Shown here one piece after another: positions 1 through 9,006 of a stretch of DNA of 64,000 nucleotides. Below the pieces are notes generated by a model. It was given only the letters and a program-made list of their open reading frames with translations. It did not search any database and was not told where the DNA came from. The translations under genes were made by a program, and so were the position numbers. The DNA is taken from contig CAXEND010000006.1 in assembly GCA_963997635.1 (NCBI GenBank), positions 58,734 through 122,733 on the forward strand, written 5' to 3'. This DNA comes from GCA-2728135 sp002728135. GTDB lineage: Bacteria > Pseudomonadota > Alphaproteobacteria > UBA828. Numbering within the stretch: the first letter of the stretch is position 1; each line of letters opens with the position of its first letter.

Positions 1-2
1 CA

Positions 3-173
3 AATTCTCCACTCGTAACGACTCTAGGACTAGAAAAAGACATTAATACATTTCTACGTCTAGAGAATCCTGAAATTATAGAACAATTAAAAATATCTTT
101 CCCCAATCTGGCTGAAAACCCAGACCCTAAATCCATATTTTTAAAACTTAGGGAATTAAGAAATAACTGGTAA
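3..173 (+). CDS. C-terminal fragment of an unidentified protein
   Basis: An open frame enters from the left edge and stops with TAA at 171-173, giving 56 residues that end in LRNNW. It is rich in Leu, Glu, Asn and Pro, with no motif I recognise. The reading frame is uninterrupted from the first complete codon, and the stop lies five bases before the stop of the convergent nitroreductase gene, which is the tight packing seen throughout the window. I cannot name a family from this tail; the sequence to the left is needed. Confidence 0.55.
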   Translation, partial: NSPLVTTLGLEKDINTFLRLENPEIIEQLKISFPNLAENPDPKSIFLKLRELRNNW

Positions 174-178
174 AAATT

Positions 179-853
179 TCACTCATATCCAAAGAATTTC
201 GCAAATACTGATGTTGACTCTCTACCTGTTATGAATTGATTAGCAACTTCTTCCTTATTTTCATACCCTATTGCCATGCCACAAACTAGAGTTTCATTCT
301 CTGGTATTGGCAATAATTCTCTTACCTTCTGATGATGGTATACCCAAGCTGCCTGAGGACACGTCTCAAGCCCAAAATTTCGGGAGACAAGCATAACGTT
401 CTGAATAAACATACCAATATCAAGCCAACTGCCAATTTCCATATCAGAATCAATTGTAAAAAAGATTCCTACAGGTGCACCAAAAAAATTATAGTTTTTT
501 AGCTGCTGTTTAAAAGCCCCTTCTCTATCCCCCTTTTGAATTCCAAGAATACCATACAGACCCCAACCTGTTGCCCTTCTCCGTCCTAAATAGGGTTCAC
601 GCCATTTTGTAGGATAGTATTGATATTGTGGAGTCTCATCTTTTGGATAATCTATTCTATATTGTATGAAATTATCTGAAAAATTTCTCTTAAATTCTCC
701 TGAGATTACATAAACCTTCCATGGTTGTGTATTGCTTCCTGAAGGAGCACGTGAAGAAATCTGTAGTATTTTATCTATAACCTCCCTAGGGATTTCTTGA
801 TCTAAAAAACCTCTTACTGATTTTCTTTTCTCAATAGCTTCAACAATATTCAT
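179..853 (-). CDS. Nitroreductase family protein
   Basis: A 224-residue protein with the FMN-binding pattern of the nitroreductase superfamily. It has an N-terminal Arg/Lys/Ser cluster (R10-K11-S12-V13-R14) and the phosphate-contacting stretch PSGSNTQPW at residues 37-45. The C-terminal third carries the usual 'GLETCPQAAW' and 'LVCGMAIGYEN' segments. Family members are cytoplasmic flavoproteins that use NAD(P)H to reduce nitro compounds, quinones or flavins; the substrate here is unknown. The ATG start fits family length. The gene is followed to its left by a convergent fragment, and an AEC transporter gene lies 71 bp upstream on the same strand, so the two may be co-transcribed. Confidence 0.9.
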   Translation of the reverse strand: MNIVEAIEKRKSVRGFLDQEIPREVIDKILQISSRAPSGSNTQPWKVYVISGEFKRNFSDNFIQYRIDYPKDETPQYQYYPTKWREPYLGRRRATGWGLYGILGIQKGDREGAFKQQLKNYNFFGAPVGIFFTIDSDMEIGSWLDIGMFIQNVMLVSRNFGLETCPQAAWVYHHQKVRELLPIPENETLVCGMAIGYENKEEVANQFITGRESTSVFAKFFGYE

Positions 854-924
854 AAAATAGTCCTCATATATAGAATCTATGAATTCTCATTTATATTACA
901 TGATAAAGATTATCTTCCATCAAC

Positions 925-1860
925 CTATCCAGAAAATAAAGTAACCAATATAGATAATGTAATAAGAGATATTGCAGTTGTGACAACAATACTGGCAGAT
1001 GACTCAGATACTCCGATATTGTATTTTTGTGCAACAACAAATGCTGTAGCACCTAATGGAGTCCCTGCCATTATTATGGCCATTGCTACCCACATTTGCG
1101 AAAGAGGAAAAAACAACTCAACTAAAACCCATACTGCAAAAGGAAACAATATTAACTTTAAAATACTTGTGACACCCAACCTCACAAAAATTCCCTTTAT
1201 AGGGATATTTGAAACAAATAAACCTATAGCAATCAAAGCACAAGGACCAGCAGCAGCACCAAGAATTGACAAAAAATTGTCTACGGCATTAGGAAATCTG
1301 ACATCATTGAAACAAAGTATCAGACCTATCAAGACAGATAAAACAAGCGGGTTAATTAATAAGGCACGAAAAATACCCAGGATAACATGGTTAAAATCCT
1401 TAGACCTATTTCTTGAAAACTCAATAAGGATAGCAGCAAACGGAATAATCAGAAATGCGTTTACTGCAATAGTTATGCTTGCAGGCACTAAAGCAGCAGA
1501 ACCAAATACTGAAACACCAAGAGGAATTCCAAGATATCCAGTGTTGCCATATGTTGCATTAACACCTTGCAGGGCTGTAATTTCAAGATTATCCCGATAT
1601 AAGAATTTAGATATAAGTGAACTTACAAACCAAACTATGACCATTCCCAAGCTATAAGCTAGAATAAAATTTTCATTTAGAATGTCAGAAATTGGAGCCA
1701 CAGATATTGAATGAATTAGTAGGGCTGGTAATGAAAAATAATAAACAAATTGATTAAGCACCTCAGAGCTTTTTTTACCAAACAATTTGAATTTTCCAGC
1801 AAAAAAACCACAGGCAATTAGAGCAAAAACAGGGATTACGTTAGATATAAATACTTCCAT
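925..1860 (-). CDS. AEC family transporter (auxin efflux carrier type)
   Basis: A 311-residue, very hydrophobic protein with about ten predicted membrane segments arranged as two halves around a hydrophilic centre (near residues 150-165, NRSKDFN). It starts with the typical AEC pattern, a first helix running 'NVIPVFALIACGFFAGK', then 'LNQFVYYFSLPALL', and has the conserved 'GNTGYLGIPLG' loop near residue 105. Bacterial members of this family export or exchange organic acids such as malonate or malate. The substrate cannot be read from sequence. It is probably transcribed with the downstream nitroreductase gene. A plus-strand open frame over the same DNA has no family features and is an antisense shadow. 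Confidence 0.88.
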   Translation of the reverse strand: MEVFISNVIPVFALIACGFFAGKFKLFGKKSSEVLNQFVYYFSLPALLIHSISVAPISDILNENFILAYSLGMVIVWFVSSLISKFLYRDNLEITALQGVNATYGNTGYLGIPLGVSVFGSAALVPASITIAVNAFLIIPFAAILIEFSRNRSKDFNHVILGIFRALLINPLVLSVLIGLILCFNDVRFPNAVDNFLSILGAAAGPCALIAIGLFVSNIPIKGIFVRLGVTSILKLILFPFAVWVLVELFFPLSQMWVAMAIIMAGTPLGATAFVVAQKYNIGVSESSASIVVTTAISLITLSILVTLFSG

Positions 1861-2168
1861 TCTAAGGAACCACTTTGGATATTCTCATTGAAGAAACAAC
1901 TAAACAGATTGAAAAATAAAATTTATTAATTTACTTGATACTAATCTATGAAGTCTTACAAGAAAGCAATAAGGAATCTAAATCACAAGTTTATTTAAAT
2001 CTAAATAATGTTTTGTTCAGAAGATAGGCAAAGTTAATTTGCTCTATAAAGTAATATAAATAAAAGTTATAAAAATCTATAATGTAAACAAAATTAGACT
2101 TTTCTAATAATATCGATGTGATAAATACCTTATTGTAATTTAATAATTAAATTGATCGATAGGTTGTA
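1861..2168. promoter_or_regulatory. Divergent intergenic region, AEC carrier / amidase
   Basis: 308 bp of strongly AT-rich DNA between two divergently transcribed genes. It must hold promoters in both directions. I see no clear palindrome, no RNA gene and no credible small ORF. The plus-strand gene has only a weak ribosome site (AGGTTG, 2161-2166) before its ATG. Confidence 0.5.
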
Positions 2169-3611
2169 ATGACTGATCTACCTTGGAAATGGACTGCACA
2201 TAAAGCAGTTGAAGAATTAAAATCTGGGCGAATCTCTCCTTTGGAATTAATTGACTCATGTGAGAAGAGAATTGCTGATACAAATAATTTAGTAAATGCA
2301 CTACCTACTTTATGTTTTGATCGGGCTCGTAAATTTGCTAAAATCTATGAACAAAATAAAACAAAACTACTTAATAATTCTCAACTTCCAGACTACCACC
2401 TTCATGGACTTCCGATAGCGATCAAGGATCTAATGCCAGTTAAAGGAGTTAGATCAACAATGGGTTCAACACTTTTTAAAGATAACATCCCTAAAAAATC
2501 TGATGTCTTAGTTTCACGACTAGAAAGTAATGGAGCCATAATTATTGGAAAATCTAATACCCCAGAGTTTGGAGCAGGAGGGAATACGTTTAATGATGTT
2601 TTTGGAGCAACCCTTAACCCTTGGGATACCTCTAAAACATGCGGTGGATCATCTGGAGGAGCAGCTGTAGCTTTAGCTACAGGACAAGTGTGGCTTGCTC
2701 ACGGATCAGATCTTGGCGGAAGTCTTAGAACACCAGCTTCTTTTTGTGGAGTTACAGGATTAAGACCTAGCCCGGGTTGTGTGCCTAAATCATCATCAAA
2801 ACTACCATTCCACTCACTATTCGTTGAAGGACCCATGGCTCGTAACGCCATAGATGTAGGCTTATTTCTAGATGCTATGGCTGGTCATGAATATAATGAT
2901 CCGCTTTCCTATGAGAGATCTTCCATTTCATATAAAACTGCAGCAGAAAGTCAGGAGTTGCCCAACAAGATTGCATATAGCCCCAACCTTGGATTTGCAC
3001 CTGTTGTAAAGGAAGTAAAAGATATATGTGAAAATATCTCTAATTTGATGGCTTCAAATGGTGCAACCGTTGAACTAGCTGAACCAGATTTATCTGGTGC
3101 AATTGATACCTTTCATACCCTTCGAGCTGCCCAGTTTGCTGCAGAGAAAGGTAACCTCTTAAAAGATTTTTCACATCAACTCAAACCAGAGCTAATATGG
3201 AACATACAAAAAGGTCTTACTCTAACTGCTCAAGAAATTTACGAAGCTGAAATCAAACGTGGAGAAATCTACTCAAAATTTGTAGAATTTTTTGAAGATT
3301 ATGATTTATTAATATGCCCTGCTGCAATAGTTCCACCGTTTGATGTCAACCTTCGGTATGTCGACGAATCTGCAGGAGTAAAATTTGATAATTATATTGA
3401 CTGGATCGCAATAACTTATGTTTTAAGTCTTAGTTCTTGCCCTATTGCTGCAACTCCAGCCGGTATTACGGCCGACGGACTACCTGTAGGTGTGCAATTA
3501 GTTGCACCACCAAGAAGAGAAGATATTGCTCTATCCTCAGCTGGATGGCTTGAAAACAAATTAGAACTAAACAAGAATGTACCTATGGAACCTATCAACA
3601 ATGGAAGTTAG
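2169..3611 (+). CDS. Amidase (amidase signature family)
   Basis: A 480-residue amidase-signature enzyme. The Ser-cisSer-Lys catalytic triad is visible: Lys86 in 'LPIAIKDL', cis-Ser161 in 'CGGSSGGA' and nucleophile Ser185 in 'SDLGGSLR', with the expected spacing of 24 residues between the two serines. The C-terminal part has the usual 'PAGITADGLPVGVQLVAPPR' segment. Enzymes of this family hydrolyse a carboxamide to an acid and ammonia in the cytoplasm. Unlike the amidase at 13160-14569, it has no small partner gene. Substrate unknown. It stands alone on the plus strand and converges on the SDR gene, with about 40 bp between their stops. Confidence 0.93.
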   Translation: MTDLPWKWTAHKAVEELKSGRISPLELIDSCEKRIADTNNLVNALPTLCFDRARKFAKIYEQNKTKLLNNSQLPDYHLHGLPIAIKDLMPVKGVRSTMGSTLFKDNIPKKSDVLVSRLESNGAIIIGKSNTPEFGAGGNTFNDVFGATLNPWDTSKTCGGSSGGAAVALATGQVWLAHGSDLGGSLRTPASFCGVTGLRPSPGCVPKSSSKLPFHSLFVEGPMARNAIDVGLFLDAMAGHEYNDPLSYERSSISYKTAAESQELPNKIAYSPNLGFAPVVKEVKDICENISNLMASNGATVELAEPDLSGAIDTFHTLRAAQFAAEKGNLLKDFSHQLKPELIWNIQKGLTLTAQEIYEAEIKRGEIYSKFVEFFEDYDLLICPAAIVPPFDVNLRYVDESAGVKFDNYIDWIAITYVLSLSSCPIAATPAGITADGLPVGVQLVAPPRREDIALSSAGWLENKLELNKNVPMEPINNGS

Positions 3612-3650
3612 TTCTTAAATATAAATATTATTTTTTGAACCATACTAATT

Positions 3651-4406
3651 TCACCAAGCTGACCAGCCACCATCAATAACAATACTTGTACCATGAGTGG
3701 AATTTGATTCTCCAGAGGCTAGGTATACTGCTGCCCCACAAAGTTCCTCGGGGTCTATATGGCCAATACCACTAGGAGTTTTAGAGGCTTGTATTGCATC
3801 ATACTCAAGTTGATCTCTCAAATGCTTATTCATATCCGTTTTAATATTACCTGGTGCAATGGAGTTTACATTTATGCCATAGGGAGCAAGCTCGAGACAC
3901 ATAGCACGTGTCATATTACCCTGCCCTCCTTTAGATGCACAATATGCAGATGAATTCTGAAATCCTATATCAGCCGCTATCGAGGTAATATTAATAATCT
4001 TACCACTACGTCTAAGCTTCATTGATGGGACTAAAGCCTGAACCATAAAAAAACTAGCTTTCAAGTTTGTATTAATCTGCTGATCCCAATCATTTTCAGA
4101 TGTTTCTTCTATTAATTTTGGTTTAAAAACTCCTGCGTTGTTCACTAATATATCCACATCCCCAAATATTGACACAACTTCTTCGACCAAATCAAAGCAT
4201 TGGGCGACTTCTGATATGTCTTTACAAAAAGGGGCGGCAATACCCCCATCTTTTTCAATTTCATCAACAACTGCTTGGGCAGCATTAGGGTCTCTAGCAG
4301 AAACTATAGCTACCTTACAGCCTTCACGTGAAAAACGTAATGCAATACTTTTCCCAATACCACGCGAGCTACCTGTTATAATAGAAACTTTACCTTCTAA
4401 TCTCAT
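3651..4406 (-). CDS. SDR family oxidoreductase
   Basis: A 251-residue classical short-chain dehydrogenase/reductase. The nucleotide-binding TGSSRGIG motif is at residues 11-18, 'NNAG' at 89-92, and the catalytic Ser142, Tyr155 and Lys159 (YCASK) are all present. The C-terminus 'VIDGGW' is also standard. Such enzymes oxidise alcohols or reduce ketones with NAD(P)(H); sequence alone does not give the substrate. The gene lies 27 bp downstream of the coxE-like gene on the same strand and is likely the last gene of a coxD-coxE-SDR unit. That link is inference from spacing. Confidence 0.93.
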   Translation of the reverse strand: MRLEGKVSIITGSSRGIGKSIALRFSREGCKVAIVSARDPNAAQAVVDEIEKDGGIAAPFCKDISEVAQCFDLVEEVVSIFGDVDILVNNAGVFKPKLIEETSENDWDQQINTNLKASFFMVQALVPSMKLRRSGKIINITSIAADIGFQNSSAYCASKGGQGNMTRAMCLELAPYGINVNSIAPGNIKTDMNKHLRDQLEYDAIQASKTPSGIGHIDPEELCGAAVYLASGESNSTHGTSIVIDGGWSAW

Positions 4407-4433
4407 ATTCTAAATTATCCTTCTTAATAAAGA

Positions 4434-5669
4434 TTAAAATTTCCTATTCTGAATAAAATTACTCTTCACCATATCAGAATTTGCACCTCTTAAGACTTCA
4501 CTTATGTCAATAAGACTTTGCAAATTATGTGCTGAGCGAAATTCATCTACATATGGTAACATAGTACGAATTCCTCCTGCTTCCGCCTTAAAGTCTTCAT
4601 ATCTCAACAAAGGATTCAACCAAATTAAGCAACGACAGGAATCATGTAATCTGCTAATTTCTTTTTTTAATAAATTTAAATCATCTCTATCTAAACCATC
4701 AGTAATTAAGAGCACAGTGGCACCTTGTCCTAGTACTCTCCTGGACCAAAGAAAGTTAAATTGCCTTAAACTTTCACCTATACGAGTCCCGCCAGACCAC
4801 TCCCCTGTCGACCTTGATGTTAGATCAAGAGCATAGTCAACATCTTTGTGACGTAAAAACCTTGTAATGTTTGTAAGACTAGTACCAAAGATAAATACTG
4901 TAACCTTATCCCTATCACTTGTTACAGCATGCATGAAATGCAGAAACATTCGAGAATAACGACTCATAGAACCAGATATATCACATAACAGAATTAAATC
5001 TGGAGGCCGTTTTATGTTTTTACATTTCTTAAGAGGGTTTAAATCTCCACCTGGTTTTAACTGAGAACGTAAAGTTTTACGCATATCTACCCTTAATCCT
5101 CTTGGGTTCGTTCTAAAACGACGAGTAGAAATCTCATCTATTGGAAATCGAAGTGAAGAAATTGCTTTTTTTGCCTCATATAATTCTTCTACTGTCATTT
5201 TCTCAAAATCTATGTTTTGTAATTTTTCTGCACCAGAATACGACATAGAGATTTCTATCTTTTTCTCACGTTCTTCTTCAGTATTTGCTAAATCTTGTAA
5301 CTGTTTTTCAAATGCATCTATTACCCTTTGGGATATCTTATTATTTTTATCTTCCATATCGGGAGTAGCTTCACTTGAATTCAAAAGCTCAGCAATTAGC
5401 TGCTCTAGCACTTTAGGGCTACGCCAAAATAGGTAAAATGCATCGCGAAAAACCTCTTCTTGATCATGACGTTTAACAAAAACACAATGAAGAACCGAAT
5501 AAAATTCTTCTCTTGTTGTGGGGGATATAAAACGAAATGCATTTATAGCATCAATTGTTGATGAAGGACTTACCTGCATACCTGCTGATCTCAAAAGCCT
5601 AGAGAAATGGATAATATTGCGTAAAATTGTGCCATTTTGTGCAGATGTTGCCTTTGAAGGTTTTTTCAT
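4434..5669 (-). CDS. coxE: VWA domain protein, CoxE family
   Basis: A 411-residue protein with the architecture of CoxE: an N-terminal helical region, a charged middle section (residues 100-150) and a C-terminal von Willebrand A domain. The metal-ion-dependent adhesion site reads D230-I-S232-G-S234, followed by 'GGTRIGESL' and 'LLITDGLD'. In carboxydotrophs CoxD and CoxE act in maturation of the copper-sulfido-molybdenum site of CO dehydrogenase, and related MoxR/VWA pairs serve other molybdenum hydroxylases. Here the start overlaps the coxD stop by four bases (ATGA), implying translational coupling. The only molybdenum hydroxylase genes in this window lie some 22 kb away at 28093-31698. Confidence 0.88.
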   Translation of the reverse strand: MKKPSKATSAQNGTILRNIIHFSRLLRSAGMQVSPSSTIDAINAFRFISPTTREEFYSVLHCVFVKRHDQEEVFRDAFYLFWRSPKVLEQLIAELLNSSEATPDMEDKNNKISQRVIDAFEKQLQDLANTEEEREKKIEISMSYSGAEKLQNIDFEKMTVEELYEAKKAISSLRFPIDEISTRRFRTNPRGLRVDMRKTLRSQLKPGGDLNPLKKCKNIKRPPDLILLCDISGSMSRYSRMFLHFMHAVTSDRDKVTVFIFGTSLTNITRFLRHKDVDYALDLTSRSTGEWSGGTRIGESLRQFNFLWSRRVLGQGATVLLITDGLDRDDLNLLKKEISRLHDSCRCLIWLNPLLRYEDFKAEAGGIRTMLPYVDEFRSAHNLQSLIDISEVLRGANSDMVKSNFIQNRKF

Positions 5670-6592
5670 TTTTTGTTTATATCCTCAAATTCTACTTGAG
5701 CCTGCCTTAAAAGTTTAGATATTTCATTTCCTTCTGAACTCTTTAATTTCTCCTTGTATTTAAAATAAATGTGAAATGCTTTATTCACTCTTTCTGGTGA
5801 AAGTTCAAAGGCATCAAATTCTTTAATTGCCTTGATCCAATTTCTTTCATCTTTATCAAAGTCATTACGTGTTTGAGAATCAACTTTAAGAGTCTCTACA
5901 AATATATCTATCATTTTGGAAATTTTTTCTTGGGCTGCTGGTAATCTAGATTCAATAAACCTTCTTTCATTTTTAAAACTAGGCCATGAAAGACAATAGT
6001 AGAAACAACGTCTACGTAGTGCATTATGTATTGAACGTGTGCCGTTAGATGTAATTATGATGACTGGCGGTGTTTGAGCTTTTATTGTGCCAAAGTCTGG
6101 AATAGTAAATTGATTTTCTGCTAAAATTTCTAGTAAAATAGATTCAAATCCAGAATCTGCCCTGTCGATTTCATCAATTAAAAGCACCACACTCTTACCA
6201 CCATTTCCTTCTAAAGCTTCCAATAAAGGCCTCTTTATTAAATACCTACTTGTAAATAATTGAGGTATCCTATTATTTTCATCCTCATATATGTCTGTAT
6301 CCATTTTTATTGATATAAGTTGTGCAGCATAGTTCCACTCATAAACCGCCTCATTAACACCTAGCCCTTCGTAACATTGAAGCTTAATAAGTGGTATATT
6401 AAGAGCTAATGCAATTGCATGAGCAGAGGTAGTTTTTCCTGAACCAACTGGGCCTTCAATTAAAATTGGACGATTTAGCTTTAAGGCCAAAAAGATTAAT
6501 TGTGCAAACTTATCATTTGCAACAAAGTTTTGTTTCTTAAGCATTTCATAAGTTTCATTAACTGAAGCAGGTAAAATATTTTCTTCGACCAT
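5666..6592 (-). CDS. coxD: MoxR-family AAA+ ATPase, CoxD-like
   Basis: A 308-residue AAA+ ATPase. Walker A is GPVGSGKT at residues 47-54, Walker B is 'VVLLIDEIDRAD' with Asp138-Glu139, and a sensor-1 'IIITSNGTR' follows. The short C-terminal lid and the adjacent VWA gene place it in the MoxR/CoxD group. These ATPases work with their VWA partner as chaperones that insert or remodel metal cofactors. It is the first gene of a minus-strand unit coxD-coxE-SDR. Its upstream region (6593-6801) is AT-rich and shared with a divergent gene. The assignment to CoxD rather than another MoxR subgroup rests mainly on the CoxE neighbour. Confidence 0.87.
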   Translation of the reverse strand: MVEENILPASVNETYEMLKKQNFVANDKFAQLIFLALKLNRPILIEGPVGSGKTTSAHAIALALNIPLIKLQCYEGLGVNEAVYEWNYAAQLISIKMDTDIYEDENNRIPQLFTSRYLIKRPLLEALEGNGGKSVVLLIDEIDRADSGFESILLEILAENQFTIPDFGTIKAQTPPVIIITSNGTRSIHNALRRRCFYYCLSWPSFKNERRFIESRLPAAQEKISKMIDIFVETLKVDSQTRNDFDKDERNWIKAIKEFDAFELSPERVNKAFHIYFKYKEKLKSSEGNEISKLLRQAQVEFEDINKK

Positions 6593-6801
6593 TTATAAAG
6601 CAATCATTATTCAAAGAATTAAAGTTAATAAAATTAGTATATTTATTGAAATACTAGAAAGTTTGGAAAACTAAATCTAAATTATAGATTTAACTCTAAC
6701 TGAGACATTATTAACTGTGCAAATGAAGATTTGTTAATATTTATTATTTTATAGTTTTATTTGTTTTTCATATATTAAACTTTTTTATAAAAGGGGTTGG
6801 T

Positions 6802-7365
6802 ATGAACTCTAATTCTAATATTCGTATGCAAATTCCTACTCAAGAGGAACTAACGGATAATCAGCTTAAAATTTATAATTCAATAAAATCTGGAAAAAGA
6901 GGAGAGGTACCAGATCTTTTTATGGTTTTAATGCATAGTCCTGAAGTAGCAAACCATACGCAGGCTCTTGGAGAAAAATTACGGTATAACACCAGCCTAC
7001 CAAAATATATGTCAGAAATGGTTATCTTAATGGTTGCTAGTTTTTGGCGTTGTCCTTATGAATGGCATTATCATGAGCCAGAGGCAAAAAAGAGCGGCCT
7101 TACCATAAAAATAATTAACTCAATTAGAAATTTTAAAAAGCCTATATTTGATGACAATCAAATGGATGCCGTTTACAATTTCACTAATGAATTACTTTTT
7201 AATCGAACTATAGATGATAATACTTATAATAAGGCATTAGGCTTATTAGGACAAAAAGGAATAATAGAACTCACCTCATTAATTGGTTATTATTGTATGA
7301 TAGCCATGACACTCAATGAGCACCAAGTCCCCCTACCAAAAGATTCTCCACCTAAGATACCTTAG
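6802..7365 (+). CDS. Carboxymuconolactone decarboxylase (CMD) family protein
   Basis: A 187-residue CMD/AhpD-fold protein. The diagnostic segment is 'MVILMVASFWRCPYEWHYH' at about residues 73-91, with Cys84, His89 and His91 in the CxYEWxxH arrangement found in CMD proteins annotated near aromatic and amide catabolism genes. The two-cysteine CxxC peroxidase pair of AhpD is absent, so a peroxidase role is unlikely. The start is the ATG after an AGGGG-like ribosome site (6791-6795). Function is unproven; known relatives decarboxylate or act as thiol hydroperoxidases. It converges on the importer binding-protein gene, which carries a terminator between them. Confidence 0.85.
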   Translation: MNSNSNIRMQIPTQEELTDNQLKIYNSIKSGKRGEVPDLFMVLMHSPEVANHTQALGEKLRYNTSLPKYMSEMVILMVASFWRCPYEWHYHEPEAKKSGLTIKIINSIRNFKKPIFDDNQMDAVYNFTNELLFNRTIDDNTYNKALGLLGQKGIIELTSLIGYYCMIAMTLNEHQVPLPKDSPPKIP

Positions 7366-7392
7366 GATAAAAAAATTTATTTTCTTTAAATT

Positions 7393-7426
7393 AATAAAAA
7401 AAAGGCCCCACTAAAAAGTGGGGCCC
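7393..7426 (-). terminator. Rho-independent terminator of the binding-protein gene
   Basis: Read on the minus strand, a perfect 9-bp GC-rich stem (GGCCCCACT paired with AGTGGGGCC, 7404-7412 and 7417-7425) with a four-base loop is followed directly by seven T residues. This is a textbook intrinsic terminator about 30 bp after the stop of the substrate-binding protein gene. It would end that transcript before it runs into the convergent CMD gene. Confidence 0.9.
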
Positions 7427-7456
7427 AGTATAGTTTCTTAAATAAATATTAAGAAA

Positions 7457-8671
7457 TTATTTTGCAACATAATCATACTCTTTACCAAACAATACTTTTA
7501 ATGGAACCGGCTCTGTGATAGTCCAACTTCCAACAACAGCAGGCTTGCCATTTGTTGTTTCAACAATAAGGTAAGGAGCTCTGTTTTGGTGGTGAAGTTC
7601 GCTAGTAAATGTTCGCGTTCCAACCAATACAGGTTCATCTCTGAAAGTCTCAAGTGCTGCAACAACAGCATCCCCATCAAATGTTCCTGCCTTTTCAACA
7701 GCTTTTGCCCACATTTCGATAAGAACATACCCTGGATAGACATATTGACTATCTGGAGCTTTACCAGTTAGAGCTTCAAACTTTTTGTTGAATTCTAAAA
7801 CGGCTGGGCGTGGGTCATCCCCATAAATTGATGCTTGTTCAGGTACATAGTGTCCAGATAAGTTTGGAACTGTTCCTAGCCAATAATCACCAGTCATTGA
7901 TGAACCACCACCGATTGCACTATCGATACCAGCTGCACGAATTTGTTTTATAGCCATAGCACCACCAGGGTTATATGAACAAATTTCAATTACGTCTGGT
8001 TGTTTTGGAAGTGCCTTAATTCTATCAACTTGAGTTTGGATACTAGGGTCTTCGTTAAGGAAAACATCATGACCGAGTATTTCATAACCAAGCCTTTTAG
8101 CCATCCAATCAAAACCATAGCAGATACCTTTGTTATACTCGATAACTTCGTCTAAAAGAATATATGCTGTTCTCCATCCTTTTTCATTGTATCCCCACTC
8201 AGCAATCGCAGCACCCTGCACAGCAGCCAATACAGAACTAGAGAATGAATGTTTACCTACACCTTGAATACCAGCTAAGACAGACTCTGCACATAAGAAA
8301 ATCGATATCTTACCTTCTCGCTCAGCTGCGAGTGCAGCTGGAGCACCAAAATCATAGTCACAGTCTACGGCTAATGCGATAGCTCCTTGACCAAGTAACT
8401 GGGCACCTGCTTTTGCACTCTCTGCTCTATCAGTTTTAGTATCTTGGAAAATAGGTACAATTTTTTTACCTAATAATCCACCATTTGCGTTGATATCTTC
8501 AATTGCTATTAAAGCTGCACTAGTTGATGGGCCACTATAAGCTTGTAACCAACCAGTTTCTGCAGCTGCAAAGCCAAATTTGACTTCATGGTCGTCGGCC
8601 TTTACCGACTGACTTGTGACTGCACCAAGTGTAAAAGCTAATGCTACAGCCATTGCCATATACTTCTTCAT
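7457..8671 (-). CDS. ABC transporter substrate-binding protein, amino-acid/amide type
   Basis: A 404-residue periplasmic binding protein of type 1 (LivJ/AmiC/urea-binding class). Residues 1-25 form a Sec signal peptide, with a Lys-rich start, a hydrophobic core and cleavage after 'SVKA'. The mature part opens with 'HEVKFGFAAAETGWLQAYSGPS' (only part of the conserved first strand) and has the family segments 'ALIAIEDINANGGLLGKKI' and 'VYPGYVLIEMWAKAVEKAG'. It has a strong GGGAGG ribosome site. The gene is transcribed alone, divergently from its ATPase and permease genes at 9007-12627, so it can be made in excess of the membrane parts. The adjacent amidase pair suggests an amide ligand; this is inference. 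Confidence 0.92.
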   Translation of the reverse strand: MKKYMAMAVALAFTLGAVTSQSVKADDHEVKFGFAAAETGWLQAYSGPSTSAALIAIEDINANGGLLGKKIVPIFQDTKTDRAESAKAGAQLLGQGAIALAVDCDYDFGAPAALAAEREGKISIFLCAESVLAGIQGVGKHSFSSSVLAAVQGAAIAEWGYNEKGWRTAYILLDEVIEYNKGICYGFDWMAKRLGYEILGHDVFLNEDPSIQTQVDRIKALPKQPDVIEICSYNPGGAMAIKQIRAAGIDSAIGGGSSMTGDYWLGTVPNLSGHYVPEQASIYGDDPRPAVLEFNKKFEALTGKAPDSQYVYPGYVLIEMWAKAVEKAGTFDGDAVVAALETFRDEPVLVGTRTFTSELHHQNRAPYLIVETTNGKPAVVGSWTITEPVPLKVLFGKEYDYVAK

Positions 8672-9006
8672 AAATTAACCTCCCAATGTACTTGGGCAGA
8701 AATAGCCCAATACAACTATTTAGAAATTGCGCCATCAACTCATAACGCATAAAATAAAATTGATGAACTCATATTTAAGCCATCGTGTCTATTAAAATCT
8801 GTAATCTTTGTTAATTTTAATGATTTTCTATAAAATTTTAGATATTTTTTAATTTTTTGAATGTTTTTATTGATTCAATCGCACCTGTTCATTAGGAAAA
8901 GAGACTGAAACTTTATTAATTAATATTTATAGTCTTTATTTCCGGCTAATGAATGTAATGTGTCTAATAACGAAATAATTTATATTGCAATTATTAAGGT
9001 CTAATT
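8672..9006. promoter_or_regulatory. Divergent promoter region of the first importer, with inverted repeat
   Basis: 335 bp between the divergent binding-protein and livG-like genes. It contains a long imperfect inverted repeat at 8891-8950. The outer arms ATTAG/CTAAT, middle GAAA/TTTC and inner AGACT/AGTCT can pair around an AT-rich centre. This could be an operator or a hairpin in the leader of the plus-strand operon. Ribosome sites are GGGAGG for the minus-strand gene and AAGG for the plus-strand gene. No small ORF or known riboswitch is seen. Confidence 0.4.

Noticed and set aside
980..1657. 225-residue open frame antisense to the AEC carrier
   Set aside because: It lies wholly inside a clear membrane-protein gene, has no ribosome site and no family features; it reflects codon bias of the opposite strand.
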